Shown here in pieces: positions 1 through 7,125 of a stretch of 7,491 nt of DNA. Position numbers and translations under genes: made by a program. Under the pieces are notes generated by a model. It saw only the letters and a program-made list of their open reading frames with translations. It made no database searches and was not told the origin of the DNA. Numbering within the stretch: the first letter of the stretch is position 1; each line of letters begins with the position of its first letter. The stretch covers positions 1 to 7,491 of the forward strand of contig SOHS01000041.1 of the NCBI GenBank assembly GCA_004377135.1, read 5' to 3'. Origin of the DNA: Dehalococcoidia bacterium. GTDB lineage: Bacteria; Chloroflexota; Dehalococcoidia; GIF9; AB-539-J10.

Positions 1-99
1 CTATAGAGAGCCGTTCGGCCGCCTAATACAGTTCGTCTGGAGGTGCCAGCCTTCCGGATTGTGTTGGTAAGAATTCTAAGACGAGTGATGGAGGGAAAA
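1..99. other. Leader region without a recognisable gene
   Basis: No gene can be supported here. The three forward frames close at TAG 4-6, TAA 24-26 and TAA 68-70, so any upstream gene on this strand would end inside the region, but the visible tails are too short to identify. I found no convincing -35/-10 pair, so the promoter of the plus-strand operon is probably outside the window or weak. The only clear signal is the ribosome binding site at 90-95. Confidence 0.5.
90..95 (+). promoter_or_regulatory. Ribosome binding site that fixes the start at 100
   Basis: GGAGGG lies five bases (counted from the GGAGG core) before the ATG at 100. It favours this start over the in-frame GTG at 43, whose nearby GGAGG (39-43) runs into the start codon itself, and over the ATG at 148, which has only a weak purine stretch upstream. 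The resulting length of 874 aa is close to that of the known transhydroxylase large subunit. Confidence 0.75.
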
Positions 100-2724
100 A
101 TGGTAGAAAAGGAGCAATCAAAAAATCCACCCAAGGAAAAAGGCAGTATGTTAAATGTGGCAGGACAAACACTTATCAGGGATATCAGCTTTTGCGGCGT
201 ACCTGAGAATGGTTCCAACGCCTCGATGGTGGATGTCAAGGATGGCAAAATCATACGTATCCGCCCGATGCACTACGATTGGAAGTATGATCCCAAAGAT
301 ATGAACCCCTGGAAGATGGAGTCGAGGGGCAAGATTTTTGAGCCCAGCATGAAGACCCTGCTGCCGCCGTACTCGATTGCCTACAAGAACCGTGTCTATT
401 CGCCGGCACGTATCCTCCACCCTATGATGCGTGTCGACTTCGATCCCAATGGCAACCGCAACCCGCAAAACCGCGGCATAAGCAAGTATAAGCGCATTTC
501 CTGGGATCAGGCTCTTGACATCATTGCCAGCGAGATGAATCGCATCAAGGGGAAGTACGGGCCCACCGCTCTTCTTTATGAGAGCGACCAGCACGGAGAG
601 AACAAGGTTGTGCAGGCCTGCCATGGCGCCGGCCGCAGGCTGCTCCGCCTGTGGGGTGGTTTCACACAACAGAACCGCCAGCCAGACAGCTGGGAAGGCT
701 GGTGGTGGGGGAGTAAGCACTTCTGGGGCTGCGAGCCGGTTGGCCAGGGAAAGCAAAGCAACCTGCTCTACGATATCTCCAAGAACGCTGAACTGCTCCT
801 TTTCTGGGGCTGTGATCAGGAAACCACGCCCTGGGGCTGGCAGGGCCAATTGCCGAGTCGATTGAGCTACTGGTGGACGGAACTCGGCATCAAGCAGATT
901 TATGTATGCCCCGATCTTAATTATGCCGCCGCCGTGCACGCCGACCGATGGATACCGATCCTGCCAAACACCGACGCGGCGATGTATCTGGCAATTACTT
1001 ATCACTGGTTCAAGAACGGAACTTACGATAAAGAGTATCTCAAAACTCACGCCGTTGGCGTCGAGAAGTACGAGGCCTATGTCATGGGCGAAGAAGACGG
1101 AGTGCCCAAAACGCCTGAGTGGGCGGCGCCCATCACCGGCGTGCCATCTCGCGTAATCAAGGCGCTGGCCGAGGAGTGGGCGAGCAAACGCACCACCGTG
1201 GTAATCGGCAATGGTGGCCCTGGCATTCGTGGTCCCTATGCTACGGAGGCAGCCCGCCTGCAGAATATTTGTCTGGCCATGCAGGGACTTGGCAGGCCGG
1301 GTGTTAACCAGTCCAAGATGATAGAGTGGGGACTTTTTGACAAGCCGGATCAGTACGCACAACCCAGGTCCCTACGTGTACCCAACCTGCGCAAGGCCTA
1401 CAGGGGCGGCCATCCGGATGAGACCAATCACCCCTCGTTTATTCCGAAGACCTATATACCGAAGGCTATTCTCGAAGGTCAATGCGATTGGTATGGCGTC
1501 GAATCGGAGACAGCCCCCCGCGAAAACCAGTTCGTGCACTACAAGTACCCGGCGGACGGTTGCTCTAAGATCCACATGGTCTGGACCGACTCACCGTCGT
1601 GGATCACAAGCTGGAACTGCGGCAACGACTACATCCGGGCCATGCGTCATCCCGATATCGAGTTCATGTTCGCCCAGCATATATGGCTGGAGAATGAGTG
1701 TTTGCTGGCCGATATCATCCTCCCGGTGAATACCAAGCTCGAAGAGGACGACATCGCCGTTGACATCTTCAGCGGGCAGTACAACCTGCTGTTTCCGGAA
1801 CACAAGTGCATAGAGCCTCTCGGTGAGTCGTACAGTGACTACGAGATCGTATGTAAACTTGCTGAGCGCCTGGGGTTGTTGGAGGAGTACACCGAGGGCA
1901 AGTCTATCCCCGACTGGATCAAATACGGCTGGGAAATTTCCCGCTGTGCCGACCTCATTAGCTGGGAGGAGCTTAATGAGAAGGGATACTATGTAGTACC
2001 TACAGCCGATAATTGGGAGGATGTGCCCGCCGGCTTTTACGAATTCTATAAGGACCCGGAGAAACATCCGCTTTCGACACCGACCGGTAAGCTCGAATTC
2101 GAGGCTACCGGCCTTCTCAAGCACTTCCCTGACGATCTGGAGCGGCCACCGGTGCCAAAGTGGATTGCAAAAGGCATTAGCCACGAGGAGACTATCGGCA
2201 CCGAACGCTCCAAGAAGTACCCACTGCTTGTGTGCTCCAACCACCCGCGCTGGGGCGTGCACTCAGAACATACGGATATGATTTGGCTACGTGAAATTGA
2301 GACCTGCAAGGTAAAGGGTCCCGACGGCTACCAGTATCAGCCGGGCTGGCTGCACCCCTCGGAGGCAGAGAAGCGGGGCATTAAGAATGGGGACGTCATC
2401 TCAATCTACAACGACCGGGGGACGGTGTTGGCGGGCGCATGTATCACCGAGCGCATCATGCCTGGCGTGGTGTATATCGATCACGGTGCGAAGTGGGACC
2501 CGATTGCCCTTGGGGAGATCGATCGTGGTGGTGCCATCAACACTATCGTGCCCCGCAACACCACTTCGAAGAATGCAGTTGGCCATGCAGTCAGCGGCTT
2601 CCTGGCACAAGTCGAGAAAACCGACATGGAAGCACTCAGGCGCAAGTATCCAGAAGCCTTTGAGCGTCCCTTTCACCCGCATGCGGGTCCCGGCTTAGAA
2701 GGCTGGATTGAAGGAGGTAAATAA
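100..2724 (+). CDS. Divergent transhydroxylase-like molybdopterin oxidoreductase, large subunit
   Basis: Large catalytic subunit (874 aa) of a bis-MGD molybdenum enzyme of the DMSO reductase superfamily, TH branch. Residues 17-60 are the N-terminal beta region, with a lone Cys32 and no CxxCxxxC motif, so no iron-sulfur cluster is expected here, as in TH. The PDSWEGW motif gives Asp196, Ser197 (likely Mo ligand) and Trp198. Residues 365-401 fit a pterin-binding stretch, and about 705-840 form the C-terminal molybdopterin dinucleotide-binding domain, with EAEKRGIKNGD at 755-765. There is no Tat or Sec signal, so it is probably cytoplasmic. Compared with the minus-strand paralog it lacks the FPGYAEGG loop, the Tyr-Arg pair and the Cys/Tyr pair of the TH pocket, and has an extra tail of about 34 residues. 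It is co-transcribed with the small subunit downstream. Substrate is unknown; a transhydroxylase, catechol-type dehydroxylase or hydratase are all possible. Family assignment is firm, reaction is not. Confidence 0.9.
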   Translation: MVEKEQSKNPPKEKGSMLNVAGQTLIRDISFCGVPENGSNASMVDVKDGKIIRIRPMHYDWKYDPKDMNPWKMESRGKIFEPSMKTLLPPYSIAYKNRVYSPARILHPMMRVDFDPNGNRNPQNRGISKYKRISWDQALDIIASEMNRIKGKYGPTALLYESDQHGENKVVQACHGAGRRLLRLWGGFTQQNRQPDSWEGWWWGSKHFWGCEPVGQGKQSNLLYDISKNAELLLFWGCDQETTPWGWQGQLPSRLSYWWTELGIKQIYVCPDLNYAAAVHADRWIPILPNTDAAMYLAITYHWFKNGTYDKEYLKTHAVGVEKYEAYVMGEEDGVPKTPEWAAPITGVPSRVIKALAEEWASKRTTVVIGNGGPGIRGPYATEAARLQNICLAMQGLGRPGVNQSKMIEWGLFDKPDQYAQPRSLRVPNLRKAYRGGHPDETNHPSFIPKTYIPKAILEGQCDWYGVESETAPRENQFVHYKYPADGCSKIHMVWTDSPSWITSWNCGNDYIRAMRHPDIEFMFAQHIWLENECLLADIILPVNTKLEEDDIAVDIFSGQYNLLFPEHKCIEPLGESYSDYEIVCKLAERLGLLEEYTEGKSIPDWIKYGWEISRCADLISWEELNEKGYYVVPTADNWEDVPAGFYEFYKDPEKHPLSTPTGKLEFEATGLLKHFPDDLERPPVPKWIAKGISHEETIGTERSKKYPLLVCSNHPRWGVHSEHTDMIWLREIETCKVKGPDGYQYQPGWLHPSEAEKRGIKNGDVISIYNDRGTVLAGACITERIMPGVVYIDHGAKWDPIALGEIDRGGAINTIVPRNTTSKNAVGHAVSGFLAQVEKTDMEALRRKYPEAFERPFHPHAGPGLEGWIEGGK

Positions 2725-2726
2725 TG
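2711..2726 (+). promoter_or_regulatory. Coupled stop-start junction with strong ribosome binding site
   Basis: AAGGAGG (2711-2717) sits six bases before the ATG at 2724, inside the last codons of the large-subunit gene. The stop TAA (2722-2724) and the start share one base. This arrangement favours linked, near-stoichiometric synthesis of the two subunits. Confidence 0.8.
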
Positions 2727-3563
2727 GGTAAGGCCCTGATTATCAACTACGACATTTGCAATGGTTGTTACAACTGCGTGATTGCCTGCAAGGACGAGCA
2801 TGTCGGTAACGACTGGACTCCCTATGCCAAGCCTCAGCCCGCGACCGGGCACTTCTGGATGAAAATTACTGACATGGTCAGGGGGACTGTTCCCAAGGTC
2901 AGGGTCACATATCTTCATGACATATGTCAGCACTGTGATGAAGCGCCTTGCATCCCCGCCTGTACAGCACATGCGCTATACAAGAGAGACGATGGCATAG
3001 TTATAATCGACCCCGAAAAATGCAGCGGCCACAGGAATTGCATCGGTGCATGTCCCTATGGAGTAATTTATTTCAACTGGGATCTTAATATAGCTCAGAA
3101 ATGCACCATGTGTGCTCACCTCCTGGATGAAGGATGGAAAGAACCCAGATGTGTTGATGCATGTCCCACTGGAGCGCTCAAGTTCGGTGAGGAAAAGGAT
3201 TTGCAGGACGAGATAAGCAAATCTGAGATATTACATCCCGAGTTCGGAATCAAGCCGCGGGTATATTACATAGGCTTGCCCAGGAGCTTCGTAGCTGGAG
3301 CCGTCTATTCCCCGGAAGAAGACAAATGTCTCCAGGACGCAACTGCCAGCCTCGTGGACTCCGACACTGGTGAGAAATTCACGGTCAAGACTGACAGCTA
3401 CGGTGATTTCTGGTTTGAGAATATGAAGGTTGACCATACTTATTCCCTGAGGATAGAGAAGGATGAATACTATCCCCAGGAGATACACGATATAAGTACA
3501 GCAAAGGACATCAACGTAGGGGACATAAAGCTTCACAGAAAGGTTAAGGCCCGAAAATCTTGA
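2724..3563 (+). CDS. Iron-sulfur small subunit, four-cluster type with a C-terminal beta domain
   Basis: Electron-transfer partner (279 aa) of the upstream molybdenum subunit. Residues 1-155 form a NrfC/DmsB-like ferredoxin domain with Cys12/15/18/22, Cys68/71/76/80, then Cys100-x2-His103-x2-Cys106-x3-Cys110, then Cys127/130/143/147. In this fold four motifs cross-ligate four clusters; here 15 of 16 Cys are present and the exception is His103. TH itself and the minus-strand paralog have lost this third site. After KPRVYYIGL (177-185), residues about 188-275 form a carboxypeptidase-regulatory or transthyretin-like beta domain, a hallmark of the TH small subunit. There is no signal peptide or membrane helix. 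Its ATG overlaps the upstream TAA by one base (TAATG) and is preceded by AAGGAGG at 2711-2717, which indicates translational coupling. Base composition falls in the second half of the gene. Confidence 0.9.
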   Translation: MGKALIINYDICNGCYNCVIACKDEHVGNDWTPYAKPQPATGHFWMKITDMVRGTVPKVRVTYLHDICQHCDEAPCIPACTAHALYKRDDGIVIIDPEKCSGHRNCIGACPYGVIYFNWDLNIAQKCTMCAHLLDEGWKEPRCVDACPTGALKFGEEKDLQDEISKSEILHPEFGIKPRVYYIGLPRSFVAGAVYSPEEDKCLQDATASLVDSDTGEKFTVKTDSYGDFWFENMKVDHTYSLRIEKDEYYPQEIHDISTAKDINVGDIKLHRKVKARKS

Positions 3564-3575
3564 CCCGATGCGGTT

Positions 3576-3618
3576 TCTCTAAGTGAAGTTAAATATAGGC
3601 TTCAGAGATCAGCCTCTG
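3576..3618. terminator. Possible weak hairpin region between convergent genes
   Basis: The spacer between the two convergent operons contains several overlapping inverted repeats: TCTCT (3576-3580) plus GAAG (3585-3588) against CTTCAGAGA (3600-3608), and AGGCT (3597-3601) against AGCCT (3611-3615). The stems are short or bulged and there is no run of T on either strand, only AT-rich flanks. The second stem overlaps the stop codon of the minus-strand small subunit. It could be a modest bidirectional terminator, but the support is thin. Confidence 0.2.
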
Positions 3619-4451
3619 TTTAAGTTTACAGCTCCCAGGTAATTGTCAGCTTTCAGGTCAACATCCATCGTCTTTTCTGCATAGCCCGCATACTCAAGCT
3701 TCAGCGAATACCTTCCGGCACTCAGGCCGGTGAATTCAAAGACACCGTAGGCGTCGGTGAGTGCGGTTTTTTCTTCCCCTGACTGCTTGTTCACCAATGT
3801 TGCCTTAACCTTTTCGGCACACTCATCTACATCTCCGAATACCACACTGGCGGCTAAAAAGTTCTTAGTTACCCTTTCAAGACCTATATAGTACACTCTC
3901 GGTTTTGTATTATATTCTGGGTGGAAGACCTCAGCTTTGCCTGAACCTACCAGCTTAGATACCTCACTTTCCGGATCATCCAGATCGCTGAATATCATAG
4001 CTTTGCTGGGACATGCCTGCACACACCTGGGAATTTTCCCGTCCTCGAGCCTCTGAACGCAGAAGTTACATTTCTGAGGCAGCTGTTTCTCCTCGTTCCA
4101 GAATATTGCGCCGTACGGACAAGCATCCACTATTTGCCGTTGGCCTACAGCTTTCTCGGGGTTTATTATCACTATTCCATCAGGTCTTTTATATACCGCA
4201 CCGTTCTTGGCAGCTTTTATGCAAGGCGCAGCGTCACACTGCATGCAAGGTATAGGCATGTAAGACACTCTTATATGTGGATAGGTCCCGCCTTCCTTCT
4301 TCTCAATCCTGATCCAGAATTGTCCATGCCTGGGCTGGGCCGCGGAATAGGGAGGATAATCGTTATCCCAGTACTCATCTTTGCAGGCTATGAAACAGCT
4401 GTAGCAAGCGTTGCACTTTGTTATATCTATTACCATACCCCATTTAGCCAT
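3609..4451 (-). CDS. bthL: Transhydroxylase small (iron-sulfur) subunit, three-cluster type
   Basis: Iron-sulfur subunit (280 aa) of the minus-strand transhydroxylase. Ligand Cys are 13/16/19/23, 69/72/77, 111, 128/131 and 143/147, which gives three [4Fe-4S] clusters. The ligands of the fourth site have become Ala81, Ala101, Gln104 and Ile107, the pattern of Pelobacter acidigallici TH. The domain ends near 160; KPRVYYIGL (183-191) leads into a C-terminal beta domain (about 196-278) of the carboxypeptidase-regulatory / transthyretin-like kind. It is soluble, with no export signal. The start is ambiguous. An ATG at 4457 overlaps the upstream TGA (ATGA) but lies only two bases from AGGAGG. The ATG at 4451 has 8-base spacing and gives MAKWGMVID, with the Met-Val-Ile-Asp at the same position as in the known subunit. 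I chose 4451; using 4457 adds two residues. Confidence 0.9.
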   Translation of the reverse strand: MAKWGMVIDITKCNACYSCFIACKDEYWDNDYPPYSAAQPRHGQFWIRIEKKEGGTYPHIRVSYMPIPCMQCDAAPCIKAAKNGAVYKRPDGIVIINPEKAVGQRQIVDACPYGAIFWNEEKQLPQKCNFCVQRLEDGKIPRCVQACPSKAMIFSDLDDPESEVSKLVGSGKAEVFHPEYNTKPRVYYIGLERVTKNFLAASVVFGDVDECAEKVKATLVNKQSGEEKTALTDAYGVFEFTGLSAGRYSLKLEYAGYAEKTMDVDLKADNYLGAVNLNRG

Positions 4452-4453
4452 AT

Positions 4454-7045
4454 TCATTCCCTCCTCTTTTCAATTTCAACCAGACAGGAATTCGGAGCCA
4501 TACCGCAGGCGTTCTTAGATATAAAACGATGAGGTGTCAGCAGGTTGATACAACCACCTCTATCTGGCGATTCGCCAGGCTCTCCGATTGGGTCATAAAC
4601 AGCGGAGGACTCATACGAATGGACCATGCCGTATGGGACACGCTCTGTAACCTGCGCTGCACATATGACAACTGCTCTGTCGTTGTAGACGTTGACCAAA
4701 TCACCATCTCTTATGCCCCTTTTCTCGGCGTCTCTGGAGTTTATCCGAATCACCCAGTAATACCGTCCATCTTCCTTTTTAACCCTGTGTTCCGGTATTT
4801 CATTTATCCAGCTTTCTTTACCATCGTAATGGGTGTGAAAACTATACCTCGGGTGAGGAGAAATGAGCTGAAGGGGGTATTTGGAGTAAAGCTCCTTTGT
4901 GTGATGACCTTCCCAGGAAGGGATATACTTGGCCACGGGTGGCCTTTCCCAGTCATCGGGGTCGAACCGTTTGAGGCTTTCTGCTTCAAACTCTATTTTA
5001 CCCGTCTGGGTAGCCAGGTTACCTTCGGCATCTGGTATGCTTGCTACCCCTCCACCCACAGGTCCCCAGTCTGGTGTATCGTTCTTCCGTCCCTCGGCAA
5101 ACCACCTCAAACTCGGTGTGGACTTATAAGGTTTTGGCAGTGGGACAACGAAGTAGCCTTTCTTCTCAAATTCTTCCCACGAAATGTACTTTGGCAGGTC
5201 AGTTAATTGGAACAGCTTTTTTACCCAGTCCAGCTCTGTTAAGCCTCCTTCGGTGAACTTCTCGTAGAAGCCAAGCCTCTCAGCCACCGCAGCGAATATG
5301 TCGTAATCCGCCTTAGATTCTCCCAGTGGTTCAATACATTTCTTTTGTAGCACTATTGTCCGATGGTTGACTGTATAGTGGCAATGAGGAATGTAGCCCG
5401 AGCAGTTAGCCCACTCGCCGATGTCCCATCTCTCAAAATTGGTGCAGGCTGGAAGTATCAAGTCAGCAAGTTGCGCTTCACCTTCCATCCAGATTGACTG
5501 GTTAACCACAAACTCAAGCTTGGGACTCCGGTACATCCTGACCCACCTGTTTGTGTTGTTCATGGTGCCAATATAGGCACCACCATACCGCCAGAACATC
5601 TTCACCTCAGAGTATCCATCTTCAGGATACTTGTATTTCTTGAACTGAGTTTCAGGCGAAGCGCCACAAAAGCCCTTCCCTCGCCACTCCTGAGGCGGAT
5701 TCAAAATGCATTCAGGAAGTAGAATCCTGGGTATATGCTGTCCCCCAGGATCATTCACTTCAGACCTTATCGGATGTTTTGTTATTCCTCGTGAGACCAT
5801 TTGGAAGTGGGCAGCAGTGTTTAGCGGGTCGCCGGATATGCCGCCTTCAGCATATCCCGGGAAGAAGAACTCAAAATTCTGGGGGGCACCGTAGTTTGTT
5901 GTCCATATGTTACTCCCTGGCTTACCCATCCCCTGCATGGCTGCCAGCATAACCATATACCTTGCCCATTCTGTCCCGTAGGCCGTCCTGCAGGCTCCTC
6001 CTCCAAGTGCGCTCCCAGCGGCCAGCATAGTCTTACACCTGGCCCACTCTCTTGCCAGGGCCCTAATCTCTCGTGCTGGTACTCCTGTTTCTTTTTCAGC
6101 CCATTCAGTCGTCTTGGCAAGACCATCTTCTTCACCAAGTATATAGCCTTTCCACTTTTCAAATCCGTGCGTATGTTCCTTAATATATTCCTTATCGTAT
6201 GTGCCTTCCGTAAGCCAGACATAGGCGATAGCTGCTGCCATCGCTGTGTCAGTTCCCGGCCTGGGAGCAAACCATTTGTCAGCAAAATTCACAGCGGTGG
6301 AATTATAATGCTGGTCTACAACAACCATTTTCACCCCCAGCTCCTTCAGCCAGGAACGCCACTGATTTGACTCCTGCCCTCCATAGATTCCGGAGGTGCT
6401 TTCAGGGTCAGAAGACCAGTAGATCACCATCTCGGCGTGCTTCAAGGCATCTTCCAGGAGATCGTATTGCGATGAAATGCCTAGTCTCCAGGCAAACCCC
6501 CAGGTATGCATTGCCCCCCAGTGCCAGCCCTCCCAGCTATCCGGATTGTGGTCGACGTAGGTAGCATTCAGGATTCCCATGAACCTTAAGAGGCTGCTGT
6601 GCCTGTAACCTATATTGCCCCAATTGTGATGTGAATTAGGCGTGGTAAGAACTGCACCAGGCCCATAAGTCTTGTGGACACGCTCTATTTCTTTGGCCAG
6701 AATATCCAAGGCTTCGTCCCAGCTGATTCGCTTATAGCCTGACGTACCCCTGTTTTCAGCTTTTCTATCTCCTTGCGGATTGAAGTCAACTCTCTTGAGG
6801 GGATAAAGAAGCCTATCGGGGGAATATATCCTTGACCTCTCAGCCAAGGCATATTGTGCAACGTTCGACATTCTCGTAGGGGAAAATTTCCTTCCCCGTG
6901 CTTCTATAACCCAGGATTCAGTATCATCAGGACTGAGCTCCAAGGGTTCAATGCGTGTTATTTTCCCGTCTTGCACGTACACAAAAAGTGGTCCACCGGT
7001 AGTACAATTTGTAAAAACCTGTTCGTCTTTCGTAGAACGCGCCAT
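4454..7045 (-). CDS. athL: Pyrogallol hydroxytransferase-type molybdenum large subunit
   Basis: Catalytic subunit (863 aa) closely resembling pyrogallol-phloroglucinol transhydroxylase. That enzyme makes phloroglucinol from pyrogallol with 1,2,3,5-tetrahydroxybenzene as cosubstrate, without net redox change. The bis-MGD fold is intact. The Mo-ligand serine is Ser170 in PDSWEGW, flanked by Asp169 and Trp171. His139, the Tyr147-Arg148 pair, Tyr398 in FPGYAEGG, and Cys548/Tyr551 match the TH pocket residues I recall as His144, Tyr152, Arg153, Tyr404, Cys557 and Tyr560, with small, order-preserving offsets. There is only a lone Cys14 near the N-terminus, so no cluster in this subunit. C-terminal pterin-binding domain about 722-855, with DAEKRGIRDGD at 772-782. 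No signal peptide; cytoplasmic. AGGAGG at 7052-7057, six bases from the ATG, supports the start. The stop lies at the small-subunit start. Exact substrate could be another polyphenol such as hydroxyhydroquinone. Confidence 0.92.
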   Translation of the reverse strand: MARSTKDEQVFTNCTTGGPLFVYVQDGKITRIEPLELSPDDTESWVIEARGRKFSPTRMSNVAQYALAERSRIYSPDRLLYPLKRVDFNPQGDRKAENRGTSGYKRISWDEALDILAKEIERVHKTYGPGAVLTTPNSHHNWGNIGYRHSSLLRFMGILNATYVDHNPDSWEGWHWGAMHTWGFAWRLGISSQYDLLEDALKHAEMVIYWSSDPESTSGIYGGQESNQWRSWLKELGVKMVVVDQHYNSTAVNFADKWFAPRPGTDTAMAAAIAYVWLTEGTYDKEYIKEHTHGFEKWKGYILGEEDGLAKTTEWAEKETGVPAREIRALAREWARCKTMLAAGSALGGGACRTAYGTEWARYMVMLAAMQGMGKPGSNIWTTNYGAPQNFEFFFPGYAEGGISGDPLNTAAHFQMVSRGITKHPIRSEVNDPGGQHIPRILLPECILNPPQEWRGKGFCGASPETQFKKYKYPEDGYSEVKMFWRYGGAYIGTMNNTNRWVRMYRSPKLEFVVNQSIWMEGEAQLADLILPACTNFERWDIGEWANCSGYIPHCHYTVNHRTIVLQKKCIEPLGESKADYDIFAAVAERLGFYEKFTEGGLTELDWVKKLFQLTDLPKYISWEEFEKKGYFVVPLPKPYKSTPSLRWFAEGRKNDTPDWGPVGGGVASIPDAEGNLATQTGKIEFEAESLKRFDPDDWERPPVAKYIPSWEGHHTKELYSKYPLQLISPHPRYSFHTHYDGKESWINEIPEHRVKKEDGRYYWVIRINSRDAEKRGIRDGDLVNVYNDRAVVICAAQVTERVPYGMVHSYESSAVYDPIGEPGESPDRGGCINLLTPHRFISKNACGMAPNSCLVEIEKRRE
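4460..4465 (-). promoter_or_regulatory. Ribosome binding site deciding between two ATGs
   Basis: AGGAGG on the minus strand lies inside the last codons of the large-subunit gene. It is 8 bases from the ATG at 4451 but only 2 bases from the ATG at 4457, so the inner start is better placed. Confidence 0.6.
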
Positions 7046-7051
7046 ATTCTT

Positions 7052-7057
7052 CCTCCT
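7052..7057 (-). promoter_or_regulatory. Ribosome binding site of the minus-strand operon
   Basis: A perfect AGGAGG on the minus strand, six bases before the ATG that ends at 7045. It supports this ATG as the true start of the large subunit. Confidence 0.75.
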
Positions 7058-7068
7058 CTTTTTTCGTC

Positions 7069-7079
7069 TGACTTAGTCA
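7069..7079. repeat. Perfect 11-base palindrome, possible operator
   Basis: TGACT-T-AGTCA is a perfect palindrome around 7074. It sits where transcription of the minus-strand operon would start if the promoter at 7083-7112 is used. The same half-site occurs again in the inverted repeat at 7107-7125. A regulator site is plausible, but a palindrome this short can arise by chance. Confidence 0.35.
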
Positions 7080-7082
7080 ATT

Positions 7083-7112
7083 ATTTTAATATGATAGATT
7101 CAGAAGAGTCAA
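7083..7112 (-). promoter_or_regulatory. Candidate sigma-70 promoter for the minus-strand operon
   Basis: Read on the minus strand: TTGACT (7112-7107), an 18-base spacer, then TAAAAT (7088-7083). Each box matches five of six consensus bases. The predicted start near 7076 gives a leader of about 30 bases to the ATG at 7045. Sequence match only. Confidence 0.45.
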
Positions 7113-7125
7113 CACAACATTGACT
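7107..7125. repeat. Inverted repeat spanning two back-to-back -35 boxes
   Basis: AGTCAA (7107-7112) and TTGACT (7120-7125) form a 6-base inverted repeat with a 7-base gap. The left half is the -35 box of the minus-strand promoter and the right half that of the plus-strand promoter. A dimeric regulator bound here would cover both -35 boxes. Part of the symmetry follows simply from having two divergent -35 boxes. Confidence 0.4.

Noticed and set aside
43..99. Upstream GTG start adding 19 residues to the first large subunit
   Set aside because: The nearest GGAGG overlaps the GTG, the added residues are not part of the family fold, and the ATG at 100 has a properly spaced site.
193..240. Possible N-terminal iron-sulfur motif in the plus-strand large subunit
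   Set aside because: Only one Cys (residue 32) is present, so the CxxCxxxC arrangement of other family members is absent, as in TH.
151..1362. Long minus-strand open frame (403 codons) opposite the plus-strand large subunit
   Set aside because: It lies wholly antisense to a clearly conserved gene, its product resembles no family I know, and it is explained by the G+C-rich codon bias of the real gene.
1591..2262. Minus-strand open frame of 223 codons
   Set aside because: Antisense shadow of the same large-subunit gene, with no recognisable domain.
3597..3615. Strong rho-independent terminator between the operons
   Set aside because: The AGGCT/AGCCT stem is only five bases with a 9-base loop and no T run, so it is kept only as a low-confidence region.
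4529..5206. Plus-strand open frame of 225 codons
   Set aside because: Antisense to the conserved C-terminal domain of the minus-strand large subunit, and its product resembles nothing known.
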